DNA of 64,000 nucleotides, from assembly GCA_013360585.1 (NCBI GenBank), contig JABWBH010000013.1, positions 95,596-159,595 of the forward strand, given 5' to 3'. The translations under genes were made by a program, and so were the position numbers. Shown here piece by piece: positions 1-8,436 of this stretch (position 1 is the stretch's first letter; each line of letters opens with the position of its first letter). Under the pieces are notes generated by a model. That model saw nothing but the letters and a program-made list of their open reading frames with translations, made no database searches and was not told the DNA's origin. Origin of the DNA: Phycisphaerae bacterium (GTDB lineage: Bacteria > Planctomycetota > Phycisphaerae > UBA1845).

Positions 1-55
1 CCCTCTGCCGCTGGCCCGGTCCGCGCACAACCCCGTTATGCCCGAGGAGCCTGTC

Positions 56-1969
56 ATGATGACCGGAATCACCGGATTATTCGACACTTCGGACTTTCCG
101 CCGCGCTGGACCTGCGGAACCTGGACGCCCCTGCACGGGTGGGTCCACATCGTGGCCGACGCCGCGATCTGGGGGGCGTACACGATGATCCCCGCGGTGC
201 TGGCGTACTTCATTCTGAAGCGCCGGGATGTCCCGTTTCCGCGCATCTTCTGGTTGTTCTGCCTGTTCATTCTCTCCTGCGGCACGAACCACCTGATGGA
301 GTCGGCGATTTTCTGGTGGCCGGCATACCGTTTTGCGGCCTTGCTGAAGGTGCTGACGGCGATTGCGTCGTGGGGGACGGTCCTCGCGCTGATCCCGACC
401 GTGCCGAAGGCGCTGAGCCTTCCCGGGCTGGCGAAGATCAACAGCGATCTGACCCGCGAGATAAAGGAACGACGACGGATTGAAGCGGCCCAGCGCGCCG
501 GAGAGTCGCAGCTTCGGGCGATTTTTGATCACGCCAGCGACGCCATCATCACCGTCGGAGAGCGGGGCGACATCACCGCGTTCAACCGGGCCGCCGAGCG
601 CCTTTTCGGATACGAAGCGTCCGCCATCCTCGGCAAGTCCATCTGGGGCCTTCTCGGTCCCGGAGACGGAAACGCCCCCGCGGAAGCGTGGTGGAAGCAG
701 CTTCAAGGTGCCGGCGCGCCGGCGCAGGACGGTCGTCTGACGGCGACGGGCTGGCGCCGCGACGGGCATGCGGTTCCCGTCGAGCTGTCCGTCGGCGACT
801 TCGAGATCCTATCCGCGAAGCACTATGTCGCCATCCTCCGCGACGTGCGCGAGCGGAAGCGCGCGGAGGATCGCTTCCGCATCGCCGTCGAGGCGGCGCC
901 CAGCGCCACGGTGATGACCGACGCCAAGGGGCGCATTCTCCTGATCAACGCTCAGACCGAGGCGATGTTCGGGTACCGGCGCGATGAACTGCTCGGGAAC
1001 CTCGTCGAGACTCTCGTTCCCCGCCGCTTCCGCGATGCGCATCCGCAGTTCCGGGGCGCCTTCTTCGCCGATCCGCACGCGCGACCGATGGGCGCAGGAC
1101 GCGACCTTTACGGACTGCGCAAGGACGGCCACGAAATCCCCGTGGAAATCGGCCTCAATCCGATCAACACGGACGAAGGTCTCGTCGTGCTGGCGTCCAT
1201 CGTGGACATCACCGAGCGAAAACGTGCCGAGGCCTCGCTGCAAAGCGCCCACGATGAACTCCTCCGCCGTAACGAGGAGATGGAGCAGTTCACCTACACC
1301 GTGTCGCACGACCTGAAGTCGCCGCTGGTCAACCTTGAGGGTTTCGCCGCGTTCCTCGCCCGCGACGTCGAATCCGGGCGCACGGACCGCATCGTTGAGT
1401 TCACCGGGCACATCACCCACGCCGTCGGGAAAATGCGCGAGACGATCGACGCCCTCCTCGAGATCAGCCGCGCAGGACGGGTTTCCAGCGATGCGAAGCC
1501 CGTCCACCTCCGCCGGCTCGTCGACGACTGGGTGGCCGCGCACACCGGGATGATTGCCCGGGCGGGCGCGAACGTCCATGTCGCGCCGGAGTCGCTGGTG
1601 ATCCAATTCGACCCGCAAAGACTTCATGAAGTCTTCGACAACCTGCTGACCAACGCCTTGAAATACGGATGCCCGTCGCCCGGCGGGCGCATCGAAGTCG
1701 GCTGGGAGCGCGGGGACGGCGAGATCCGCGTCTTCGTCCGCGACCACGGACCCGGCATCGCCCCGCGCTATCACAAGCGAATCTTTGAACTGTTCCAGCG
1801 CCTTCATCGGCAACCAGAAGGGACGGGCGTGGGGTTAAGCCTCGTCAAGCGGGTCGTCGAGCATCATCGCGGGCGGGTCTGGGTCGAGTCGGACGAGGGC
1901 CGCGGGGCGTGTTTCTGGTTTTCTCTGCCCGCCGAGCTGGAGATCCCTGCAAAATCCGAGGTGGGATGA
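56..1969 (+). CDS. Ethylene-receptor-like hybrid PAS sensor histidine kinase
   Basis: Membrane sensor kinase of about 637 residues. Three N-terminal membrane helices (about 25-120) match the ethylene-binding domain of plant ETR1 and cyanobacterial SynEtr1. The copper/ethylene positions of ETR1 (D25, Y32, I35, P36, I62, C65, H69) fall on D35, Y42, I45, P46, I72, C75 and H79, with identical spacing. Two PAS domains follow (about 150-265 and 270-390), then HisKA with phospho-acceptor His about 418 (TVSHDLKSPL) and a HATPase domain with N-box Asn about 533, DHGPGIAP and GTGVGLSLVKR. I start at ATG 56 because GAGGAG (44-49) lies 6 nt upstream; ATG 38, in the same frame, has no such site. The stop overlaps the next start (ATGA), so the kinase and its response regulator are translationally coupled. 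The ligand (ethylene via copper) is inferred from residues only. Confidence 0.9.
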   Translation: MMTGITGLFDTSDFPPRWTCGTWTPLHGWVHIVADAAIWGAYTMIPAVLAYFILKRRDVPFPRIFWLFCLFILSCGTNHLMESAIFWWPAYRFAALLKVLTAIASWGTVLALIPTVPKALSLPGLAKINSDLTREIKERRRIEAAQRAGESQLRAIFDHASDAIITVGERGDITAFNRAAERLFGYEASAILGKSIWGLLGPGDGNAPAEAWWKQLQGAGAPAQDGRLTATGWRRDGHAVPVELSVGDFEILSAKHYVAILRDVRERKRAEDRFRIAVEAAPSATVMTDAKGRILLINAQTEAMFGYRRDELLGNLVETLVPRRFRDAHPQFRGAFFADPHARPMGAGRDLYGLRKDGHEIPVEIGLNPINTDEGLVVLASIVDITERKRAEASLQSAHDELLRRNEEMEQFTYTVSHDLKSPLVNLEGFAAFLARDVESGRTDRIVEFTGHITHAVGKMRETIDALLEISRAGRVSSDAKPVHLRRLVDDWVAAHTGMIARAGANVHVAPESLVIQFDPQRLHEVFDNLLTNALKYGCPSPGGRIEVGWERGDGEIRVFVRDHGPGIAPRYHKRIFELFQRLHRQPEGTGVGLSLVKRVVEHHRGRVWVESDEGRGACFWFSLPAELEIPAKSEVG

Positions 1970-2442
1970 CGGCGGTTACTAACGTTTCGAAGCGGGAACT
2001 GGCGAGTTTCGGATCCTTGTCGAGGGCAACCGTTGTGAAACCCGATCTGCATCGAATCTTACTGGTCGAGGATGATGAGGGTCATGCCTTGCTGCTGCGA
2101 CTGACGCTCGCCGAGGTCGCGCCGCGGGCCTCCCTCGAGTTGATCCTCGACGGCGAGCGGGCGCTGACTCGCCTCAAGGAATCCGCATCAGGCCATCGTC
2201 CAGACCTGATGATTCTGGACTTGAAGCTCCCTCGGCTTGACGGACATGAACTCCTCGCCGAGGTCAAATCCGACCCGAAACTCCAGAGTCTCCCGGTCCT
2301 TGTCGTCACTACGTCCACAAAACAGACCGACGCCGAACTTGCCAGTGTTTACTCTCGCGTCGCGTTCCTGAACAAACCCGTCCCCCCCGTGGAATTGCGG
2401 CGAGCGATTGAAGGACTCGGGTTCGCCTTGCAAGCAGGTTGA
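1966..2442 (+). CDS. Single-domain response regulator (Rcp1-like), partner of the ETR-like kinase
   Basis: 158-residue stand-alone receiver domain with no output domain. The acidic pocket is in ILLVEDDEGH (E35, D36, D37), the phospho-acceptor is D85 in LMILDLKLP, the switch Thr is at 115/116 and the conserved Lys-Pro at 137-138. Architecture and motif pattern resemble the Rcp-type regulators that serve cyanobacterial phytochromes and other hybrid-less kinases. The chosen ATG overlaps the TGA of the upstream kinase by the ATGA arrangement, which makes it the obvious cognate partner. The frame stays open upstream to 1909, but a start there would sit inside the kinase gene. Confidence 0.9.
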   Translation: MTAVTNVSKRELASFGSLSRATVVKPDLHRILLVEDDEGHALLLRLTLAEVAPRASLELILDGERALTRLKESASGHRPDLMILDLKLPRLDGHELLAEVKSDPKLQSLPVLVVTTSTKQTDAELASVYSRVAFLNKPVPPVELRRAIEGLGFALQAG

Positions 2443-2866
2443 CGGTTATGAGGACGAGGCGGAGATAGACGGGGGTCCGTTGATGGACGGTATCCCCAGA
2501 ACGACAAGCACATTTCAATCTGGGTTGACTCTCTTTCCCCGCCACCAGGCTCAGAAGATTACGTGTCTTTCATGGGTGCTCGTGCGGGTTGATCGGTCCA
2601 GAACCCACATGCGGGATAGCAATGTCAGTACGACTTTGAGCGCCTCGGGGTTTGTACTCAATTCGGCTGCGTCATTCCCTCCCTGCAACACGATAATATG
2701 ATAGGTGAAGCAGCGATCCTCGTGGCCCGCGCGTTGGATGCGGCATCGCCGCACCGCCACGGCGATGCTGCGGCTCCAGTGCTCATGAATTGACGATGCG
2801 ACGCCCAAGATGCGAGGCGTCCCATCGCAGACGCGAACGACGACAGGTCGAACCTGGAGGAAAAAC
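2443..2866. other. Intergenic region, no confident gene
   Basis: About 420 bp between two response-regulator genes, slightly richer in A/T than its surroundings. No tRNA, clear terminator or IS is visible. A minus-strand frame open from about 2866 down to a TGA at 2551 has protein-like composition in its last 100 codons, but no convincing start or ribosome binding site. It is listed among the findings, not called as a gene. Confidence 0.5.
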
Positions 2867-3463
2867 ATGCTGGTCATCGACCGACTGAGAAACACCGGAG
2901 TCTGCATCGGAGAGCACATTCGCATTCGCGTGTTGCGCACCGGCGCGAACCGTGTGCGTCTCGGCATCGAGGCGCCGCGAAGCATCCCGGTCTTCCGGGA
3001 GGAGCTGAAACCGAAGGCGCCTGACCTGGGCGCCACGACGGAAAGAGAACAACCCTTCCGCGTCCTGGTGGTCGAAGACGATCCCAGCCACGCCGCGCTG
3101 ATCGGGCTGGTCATTCAGGAGCGTCTCTCGACGTGTCTGACGGTCGCGACTTCGGGTTCGGAAGCACTGCGTCTGCTCTCGCCTGAACGCGAGGCGTCTG
3201 CGGCGCGTCCCAACCTGGTGCTGCTTGATCTGAACCTGCCGGACATGCCCGGTCTGACCGTTCTGGAGGCCATCAAGACCACGCAGGCGCTGCGAGCGCT
3301 TCCGGTGGTGGTGTTCAGCGGGCTGGAGCGCGCGGAGACCGCCCGGCAGTCGCTCGACCTGGGCGCCAACGCCTACGTTCCGAAGTCGACCTCCTTCGAC
3401 GAGTTCTCACAGCGGGTCGTGCGCATCGTCGATTTCTGGAGCCAGGTGGGGCGGGTCGCGTAG
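2867..3463 (+). CDS. CsrA-domain / receiver-domain fusion protein
   Basis: 198 residues. Residues 1-47 align without gaps to E. coli CsrA (which begins MLILTRRVGETLMIGD): here MLVIDRLRN, then CIGEHIRIRVL, ANRVRLGIEAP and IPVFREEL. The RNA-contacting Arg6 and Arg44 are kept and Leu4 is Ile. After a linker of about 17 residues comes a complete receiver domain (about 64-195) with D71/D72, phospho-acceptor D121 in LVLLDLNLP, Ser151 and K173. The start is fixed by GGAGG (2856-2860) 6 nt before ATG 2867 and by the CsrA N-terminus itself; an in-frame upstream extension to 2810 is not needed. CsrA family proteins bind GGA motifs in mRNA leaders. Phosphorylation control of that activity is inferred from the fusion. 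No kinase is attached, and the ETR-like kinase upstream is the nearest candidate. Confidence 0.88.
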   Translation: MLVIDRLRNTGVCIGEHIRIRVLRTGANRVRLGIEAPRSIPVFREELKPKAPDLGATTEREQPFRVLVVEDDPSHAALIGLVIQERLSTCLTVATSGSEALRLLSPEREASAARPNLVLLDLNLPDMPGLTVLEAIKTTQALRALPVVVFSGLERAETARQSLDLGANAYVPKSTSFDEFSQRVVRIVDFWSQVGRVA

Positions 3464-3515
3464 GCGGAAGGTCTTGAGGCGGCGAGCATTTGCCGCCGGT
3501 TCGACCTCCACGCAA

Positions 3516-3587
3516 AGCCGACGGTGGGATTCGAACCCACAACCCCGGCTTTACGAAAGCCGTGCTCTACCGTTGAGCTACGTCGGC
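3516..3587 (-). tRNA. tRNA-Thr (anticodon CGT)
   Basis: Complete cloverleaf on the minus strand. It has a 7-bp acceptor stem (GCCGACG/CGTCGGC), D-arm GCTC/GAGC, anticodon stem CGGCT/AGCCG with loop TTCGTAA, a 5-nt variable loop and T-arm GTGGG-TTCGAAT-CCCAC. Anticodon CGT reads ACG (Thr). Position 3516 is the discriminator base; CCA is not encoded. Confidence 0.97.
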
Positions 3588-3605
3588 GACCGCCGGAAGC
3601 CCGTA

Positions 3606-4013
3606 TTATGCAGGCGGCGGCGCGTCGTCGTCAACCAGCAGCCTGCTTACCGCCGAGAGGAGCTTTTCCATCCGAAACGGCTTGTTGATGTACGCGGCGG
3701 CCCCCAGACCCATCGCCCAGTCCTGATGCCGCCTTCCGACGTTGGCCGTAATCATGATGATGTGCGGTTTGTCCTCCTTGCGCTTCCCCGGTTTCAACTT
3801 CTCGAGGACGAGAAAACCGCTGCGCTTCGGCAGCATCGCATCCAGAATGATGAGATCGGGCGCTCCGCTTTGCGCCAAGGTCACGGCCTGCTCGCCGTCC
3901 GTCGCCACGGCAAGGGTCGCCCCGGATTCGCGCAACGCCGCCTCGATCGCGGATACGATGTCCGGATCGTCATCAACAATGAGAATTCTACGTCCGTGCA
4001 GCGAGGGTAGCAT
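3606..4013 (-). CDS. Single-domain response regulator
   Basis: 135-residue stand-alone receiver: acidic pocket in ILIVDDDPD (D14-D16), phospho-acceptor D58 in LIILDAMLP, switch Thr89 and K111 in INKPFRM. The start is set by GGAGG (plus-strand cctcc at 4022-4026) 8 nt before the ATG whose complement is 4011-4013. The frame runs open to 4085, but that would add 24 residues with no receiver content. It lies on the opposite strand from the other signalling genes, separated by tRNA-Thr, so it is probably a separate transcription unit. Its kinase is not identifiable here. Confidence 0.88.
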   Translation of the reverse strand: MLPSLHGRRILIVDDDPDIVSAIEAALRESGATLAVATDGEQAVTLAQSGAPDLIILDAMLPKRSGFLVLEKLKPGKRKEDKPHIIMITANVGRRHQDWAMGLGAAAYINKPFRMEKLLSAVSRLLVDDDAPPPA

Positions 4014-4117
4014 CCGTCCATCCTCCGGATTCAGCACCGCCGCGGGGCGTCGCGGCATCCTACTGTCCGGGGAGACTGACGGCAACGCGGCGCCGTGCCG
4101 GCGGGTGCCTCCGCTGG

Positions 4118-6073
4118 TTAATCCTCGTCCTTCGTCGCAAGCTTGGCGAGGATGCCGAAGTCCTCAAGCGTCGTCGTGTCGCCTTTGACTTCGCCCTTCG
4201 TGGCGATCTCGACCAGCAGGCGGCGCATGATCTTGCCGCTGCGGGTCTTCGGAAGGGCGTCCGTGAAGCGAATCTGCTCCGGTTTCGCCAGCGCCCCCAG
4301 CGTGTGCCCGACATGCTCGACGAGTTCCTTCTTCAAGGCGTCGGTCGGCGTCGATCCGAGTCGCAACGTCACGAACGCCGCGATCGCCTGACCCTTGATG
4401 TCGTGCGGAATGCCGACCACCGCGGCCTCGGCGACTTTCGGGTGGCTGACCAGCGCCGACTCGACTTCGGCCGTTCCGAGGCGGTGTCCGGCGACTTTGA
4501 TCACGTCGTCGATGCGGCCCATGATCCAGAAGTAGCCGTCCTCGTCGCGGCGGGCGCTGTCGCCGGCGAAGTAAACACCGGGCACTTCACTCCAGTACTG
4601 CCGCACGTAGCGGTCGCGGTCGCCGTAAATGCCGCGCAGCATCGCCGGCCAGGGCTTGCGGATGACGAGGAACCCCCCGACGTTGGCAGGCTGGGATTTG
4701 CCGCTCTTGTCCACGATGTCCGGATCAATGCCGAAGAAGGGCAGCGTCGCGGATCCCGGTTTCGTCGGCGTGACGCCGGGCAGCGGCGTGATGAGAATGC
4801 CGCCGGTCTCCGTCTGCCACCAGGTGTCCACGATCGGGCAGCGCTCCTTGCCGATCACCCGGTGATACCACATCCACGCCTCGGGGTTGATCGGTTCGCC
4901 GACCGTCCCCAGCAGCTTCAGCGACGACAGGTCATGCTTGTTCGGGTGCTCCTCGCCCTGACGCATGAACGCCCGCAGCGCGGTCGGCGCCGTGTAAAAC
5001 TTCGTGACCTTGTGACGCTCGATGATGTCCCAGAACCGGTCCCACGCCGGGTGGTTCGGCGCGCCTTCGTACATCAGCGTCGTCACGCCGTTGGCAAGGA
5101 TGCCGTAAACGACGTAGCTGTGCCCGGTGACCCAGCCGATGTCCGCGGTGCACCAGTACACGTCGTCCGGTTTGAGGTCGAACACGTACTTGGCCGACAG
5201 ACGCGTGTACACCTGGTAACCCCCCGTCGTGTGATGAATGCCCTTCGGCTTGCCGGTGCTGCCCGAGGTGTAAAGCAGGTAAAGCATGTGCTCGCTGTCG
5301 AGCGGTTCAGCCGGGCAGTCATCCGGGACGTCCTTGACCAGCTCGTCCCACGCGACGTCGCGCCCGGGCTGCATCGAGACGGTTTGACCGGTGCGGCGGA
5401 AAACGACGACCTTCTTCACGAGGTCGGTCTTCGCGCACGCCTCGTCCACGTTCGCCTTCAGCGGGACGACGGCGCCGCGACGGTATCCGCCGTCGGCGGT
5501 GACGATGAAGTGTGACTGCGCGTCGATGACGCGATCGACGATGGCCTGGGAGCTGAACCCCCCGAAGATGACCGAGTGCGGCGCACCGATCCGCGAGCAC
5601 GCCAGCATCGCCACCGCCAGCTCCGGAATCATCGGCATGTACAACGTCACACGGTCGCCGCTGCGGACGCCGAGCTTGCGCAGGCCGTTGGCGAACCGAC
5701 AGACCTCGCGGCGCAGCTCGCGGAACGAAATCCGGCGCACCTCACCAGGCTCGCCCTCCCAGAGGATGGCCGTGTGATCGCCGCGCCCGCGCTCAATTTG
5801 AAGGTCGAGGCAGTTGTACGAGACGTTCGTCTTTCCCCCGACGAACCACTTCGCGTCCGGTAGGTTCCAGTCTACGACGCGCTCCCACTTCCGGAACCAG
5901 TGCAGGTCCGCCGCGGCCTCGGCCCAGAACCCTTCCGGATCGGCGAGACTGCGGGCGTGCTGCCTTCGGTACTCCTCAAGTCCGCGGAGGTGGGCCTGCC
6001 TGACGAACGTCTCCGGGGGAGGGAACACGCGCGATTCCTTGAGCACGCTTTGAATGCCTGCCGTCTCGGTCAT
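4118..6073 (-). CDS. acs: Acetyl-CoA synthetase (AMP-forming)
   Basis: 651 residues, the family length. It converts acetate, ATP and CoA to acetyl-CoA through acetyl-AMP in the cytoplasm. Visible motifs are the P-loop-like [18 protein letters not shown], the acyl-pocket and A5 region [16 protein letters not shown], the hinge region around [20 protein letters not shown], and the C-terminal [11 protein letters not shown], whose second Lys is the adenylation lysine inactivated by acetylation in Salmonella Acs. Start: AGGAGGAG (complement of 6081-6088) sits 7 nt before this ATG. The open frame extends upstream to 6166, but the family N-terminus begins at MTETAG. No acetate kinase or glyoxylate-cycle gene is adjacent. 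Confidence 0.97.
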   Translation of the reverse strand: MTETAGIQSVLKESRVFPPPETFVRQAHLRGLEEYRRQHARSLADPEGFWAEAAADLHWFRKWERVVDWNLPDAKWFVGGKTNVSYNCLDLQIERGRGDHTAILWEGEPGEVRRISFRELRREVCRFANGLRKLGVRSGDRVTLYMPMIPELAVAMLACSRIGAPHSVIFGGFSSQAIVDRVIDAQSHFIVTADGGYRRGAVVPLKANVDEACAKTDLVKKVVVFRRTGQTVSMQPGRDVAWDELVKDVPDDCPAEPLDSEHMLYLLYTSGSTGKPKGIHHTTGGYQVYTRLSAKYVFDLKPDDVYWCTADIGWVTGHSYVVYGILANGVTTLMYEGAPNHPAWDRFWDIIERHKVTKFYTAPTALRAFMRQGEEHPNKHDLSSLKLLGTVGEPINPEAWMWYHRVIGKERCPIVDTWWQTETGGILITPLPGVTPTKPGSATLPFFGIDPDIVDKSGKSQPANVGGFLVIRKPWPAMLRGIYGDRDRYVRQYWSEVPGVYFAGDSARRDEDGYFWIMGRIDDVIKVAGHRLGTAEVESALVSHPKVAEAAVVGIPHDIKGQAIAAFVTLRLGSTPTDALKKELVEHVGHTLGALAKPEQIRFTDALPKTRSGKIMRRLLVEIATKGEVKGDTTTLEDFGILAKLATKDED

Positions 6074-6268
6074 GTGAAAACTCCTCCTGATTTGCGGGCG
6101 CCGAGCGGCGCCACAATCGGAATCAGGACGCTGTCGGGCCTTCCGCGCAGCGCCGGTGAACTGCAATCAAGCACGTTTCGTGCCGGATCACCACGGAGGT
6201 GGTAAGGGATGGACGTTGCGGATTCAAGCGCCGCAGGCCTGCAAGCGTCCGCACCGGAGACGGCGGCG

Positions 6269-7243
6269 TCAACCCCCTCGCGCGGCGCCGGCAGCGGCAA
6301 TCCGCTGCTCGTTGGCCCGCCACCACGCGACCGTCCGCTCCAGCCCGCGCTCCAGCGGCGTCCTCGCCCGCCAGTCCAGCCGCGCCTTCGCCCGGCTGAC
6401 GTCGAGTTGCCGGCGCGGCTGCCCGTCGGGCATCGTGCCGTCCCAGCGGATTGACCCGGAGTATCCGAGGATGCGGGCGATCATTGCGGCGAGCTCAGCG
6501 ACGGTCACTTCGCGCCCGGTGCCGAGGTTGATCGGCTCCCCGTCATCGTAAACCTCGCACGCGCGCACGATGCCCTCGGCGGCGTCATCGACATAAAGGA
6601 ACTCGCGGCTGGCTGTGCCCGTGCCCCAGCAGACCACCTCCGACGCGCCTCGTGCGGAAGCTTCGCTGAACCGCCGAATCAGCGCCGGGATGACGTGAGA
6701 CGTGCGGGGGTCGAAGTTGTCGCCCGGTCCGTAAAGATTCACCGGCAGGAGGTAGACGCCTTTGAAGCCGTACTCCGCGCGGTAGGCCTGAAGCATCGTG
6801 AGCAAAGCGCGCTTCGCCACGCCGTAGGGGGCGTTCGTCTCCTCGGGAAACCCGCTCCAGAGATCCTCCTCGCGGAAGGGAGGCGGACAGTGCTTCGGAT
6901 AGGCGCACACCGTGCCGATCTGGACGAACTTGCCGACGCCGTGACGGCGCGCGGATTCGATGAGGTTCACGCCCATCATCATGTTGGCGTAGAAGAACCG
7001 GCCGGGGCGCTCCCGGTTCGCGCCGATCCCGCCGACCTCCGCGGCGAGGTGAACGACCAGGTCCGGACGGGTGTCGCGGATCAGGCGCTCCGCGTCGCCG
7101 GTGTGTGTCAGATCGTATTCCTTGCGCCGCGGGATGATCAGCGCCCGGGGTTGCAGCGCTTCAAGCCGGCGGCACACGGCGCGCCCGAGGAACCCGGCGC
7201 CGCCGGTGACGCAGACTCGCAGGTTGGCCCAGCGCGGGTTCAC
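6269..7243 (-). CDS. fcl: GDP-L-fucose synthase
   Basis: 324-residue NADP-dependent epimerase/reductase that turns GDP-4-keto-6-deoxy-mannose into GDP-L-fucose. Evidence is the Rossmann motif VTGGAGFLGRAV near residue 12, HLAAEVGGI, the YGVAK catalytic Tyr/Lys pair and SHVIPALIRRF, which carries the catalytic His of the E. coli enzyme. The catalytic Cys is kept in GTVCAYP, although the Ser normally two residues before it is Thr here. It follows gmd by 13 nt on the same strand, the usual pair for fucose donor synthesis. Confidence 0.93.
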   Translation of the reverse strand: MNPRWANLRVCVTGGAGFLGRAVCRRLEALQPRALIIPRRKEYDLTHTGDAERLIRDTRPDLVVHLAAEVGGIGANRERPGRFFYANMMMGVNLIESARRHGVGKFVQIGTVCAYPKHCPPPFREEDLWSGFPEETNAPYGVAKRALLTMLQAYRAEYGFKGVYLLPVNLYGPGDNFDPRTSHVIPALIRRFSEASARGASEVVCWGTGTASREFLYVDDAAEGIVRACEVYDDGEPINLGTGREVTVAELAAMIARILGYSGSIRWDGTMPDGQPRRQLDVSRAKARLDWRARTPLERGLERTVAWWRANEQRIAAAGAARGG

Positions 7244-7256
7244 GTGTTCATGCCGT

Positions 7257-8366
7257 CTAGGTGACCGCCGTCAAAGCTTCAGTCGACGACCGGCGCGGAA
7301 GCGCGATCTGCTCCACCGGCGCCGTGCGGATGTTGCCCTCGCGGTAGCCGGCGTCGAAGAGCGTACGCTCCTGACGAGCGAGGTTGAGGTCCGCGTCCAT
7401 CATCATCCGCACAAGCTGCTTGAACGTGACCGTGGGCGCCCAGCCGAGTTGTGACCGCGCCCTGGAGGCGTCGCCCAGCAGCAGGTCCACCTCCGTCGGC
7501 CGGAAGTACTGGGGGTCAATCCGGACGTGCTTCGACCAGTCCAGGCCGACGATCCCGAACGCCTCGTCGAGCAGCTCGCGGACGCTGTGCGTCCGTCCGG
7601 TGGCGATGACGTAGTCATCGGGGCGCCGCTGCTGGAGCATACGCCACATCGCCTCGACGAAGTCCCCGGCGTACCCCCAGTCCCGGCGCGCGTCGAGGTT
7701 GCCGAGGTAAAGCGCGTCCTGAAGCCCGAACCTGATGCGCGCCGCGGCTCGTGTGACCTTGCGGGTCACGAACGTTTCTCCGCGGCGCGGCGACTCGTGA
7801 TTGAAAAGAATCCCGTTGCAGGCGAAAAGATCGTAAGCCTCCCGGTAGTTGACCGTCTGCCAGAACGCATGAACCTTCGCGCACGCATAAGGGCTTCGCG
7901 GATAGAACGGCGTGCGCTCGGTCTGCGGCGTCTCGATCACTTTTCCGTACATCTCGCTGCTGGAGGCCTGGTAGAACCGGACGTTGATTCCGGTCTCGTC
8001 GCGGTAGTCGCGGGCGGCCTCGAGGAGGTTGAGCGTGCCGATCGCGACGACCTCAGCGGTGTGGATCGGCTCATCAAAGCTGGTGCGGACATGCGACTGC
8101 GCGGCGAGGTTGTAAATCTCGGTCGGACGGACTTCGTTGAGCAGGCGGCGCAGGCAGATCGCGTCGAGCAGATCCCCGTAGTGGAGTCGCAGGCGGACGT
8201 CGCCGCTGTGCGGGTCGCGGTACAGGTGCTCAATCCGCTGAGTCGTGAAGACGCTGGCGCGGCGGACAACCCCGTGAACACGGTAGCCTTTCTCGAGGAG
8301 CAGCTCCGCGAGGTAGGATCCGTCCTGTCCGGTCACACCGGTGATCAATGCTGTTTTGTCGGGCAT
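7257..8366 (-). CDS. gmd: GDP-mannose 4,6-dehydratase
   Basis: 369-residue short-chain dehydrogenase that makes GDP-4-keto-6-deoxy-D-mannose, the first committed step to GDP-L-fucose. The N-terminal [23 protein letters not shown] motif, the SSSEMYG active-site segment with catalytic Glu, the YACAK Tyr/Lys pair and the [15 protein letters not shown] segment are all characteristic. The ATG (complement of 8364-8366) starts [10 protein letters not shown] and has GGAG 8 nt upstream. The open frame upstream to 8696 overlaps the glycosyltransferase gene and carries Arg-rich shadow sequence only. Transcribed with fcl downstream and the glycosyltransferase upstream. Confidence 0.95.
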   Translation of the reverse strand: MPDKTALITGVTGQDGSYLAELLLEKGYRVHGVVRRASVFTTQRIEHLYRDPHSGDVRLRLHYGDLLDAICLRRLLNEVRPTEIYNLAAQSHVRTSFDEPIHTAEVVAIGTLNLLEAARDYRDETGINVRFYQASSSEMYGKVIETPQTERTPFYPRSPYACAKVHAFWQTVNYREAYDLFACNGILFNHESPRRGETFVTRKVTRAAARIRFGLQDALYLGNLDARRDWGYAGDFVEAMWRMLQQRRPDDYVIATGRTHSVRELLDEAFGIVGLDWSKHVRIDPQYFRPTEVDLLLGDASRARSQLGWAPTVTFKQLVRMMMDADLNLARQERTLFDAGYREGNIRTAPVEQIALPRRSSTEALTAVT

Positions 8367-8436
8367 CAGGTGACTCCGGGGCGGCTCATACACGTTCCGA
8401 TCAAGGCGACCGGCGGCGCGCCGCTTCGACACCGGC

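Noticed and set aside
77..769. Minus-strand open frame of 230 residues opposite the sensor kinase
   Set aside because: Arg/Pro/Gly-rich shadow of the kinase codons, with no family content.
2408..2701. Plus-strand frame of 97 residues after the first response regulator
   Set aside because: Overlaps the regulator's end, no ribosome binding site, and poor composition.
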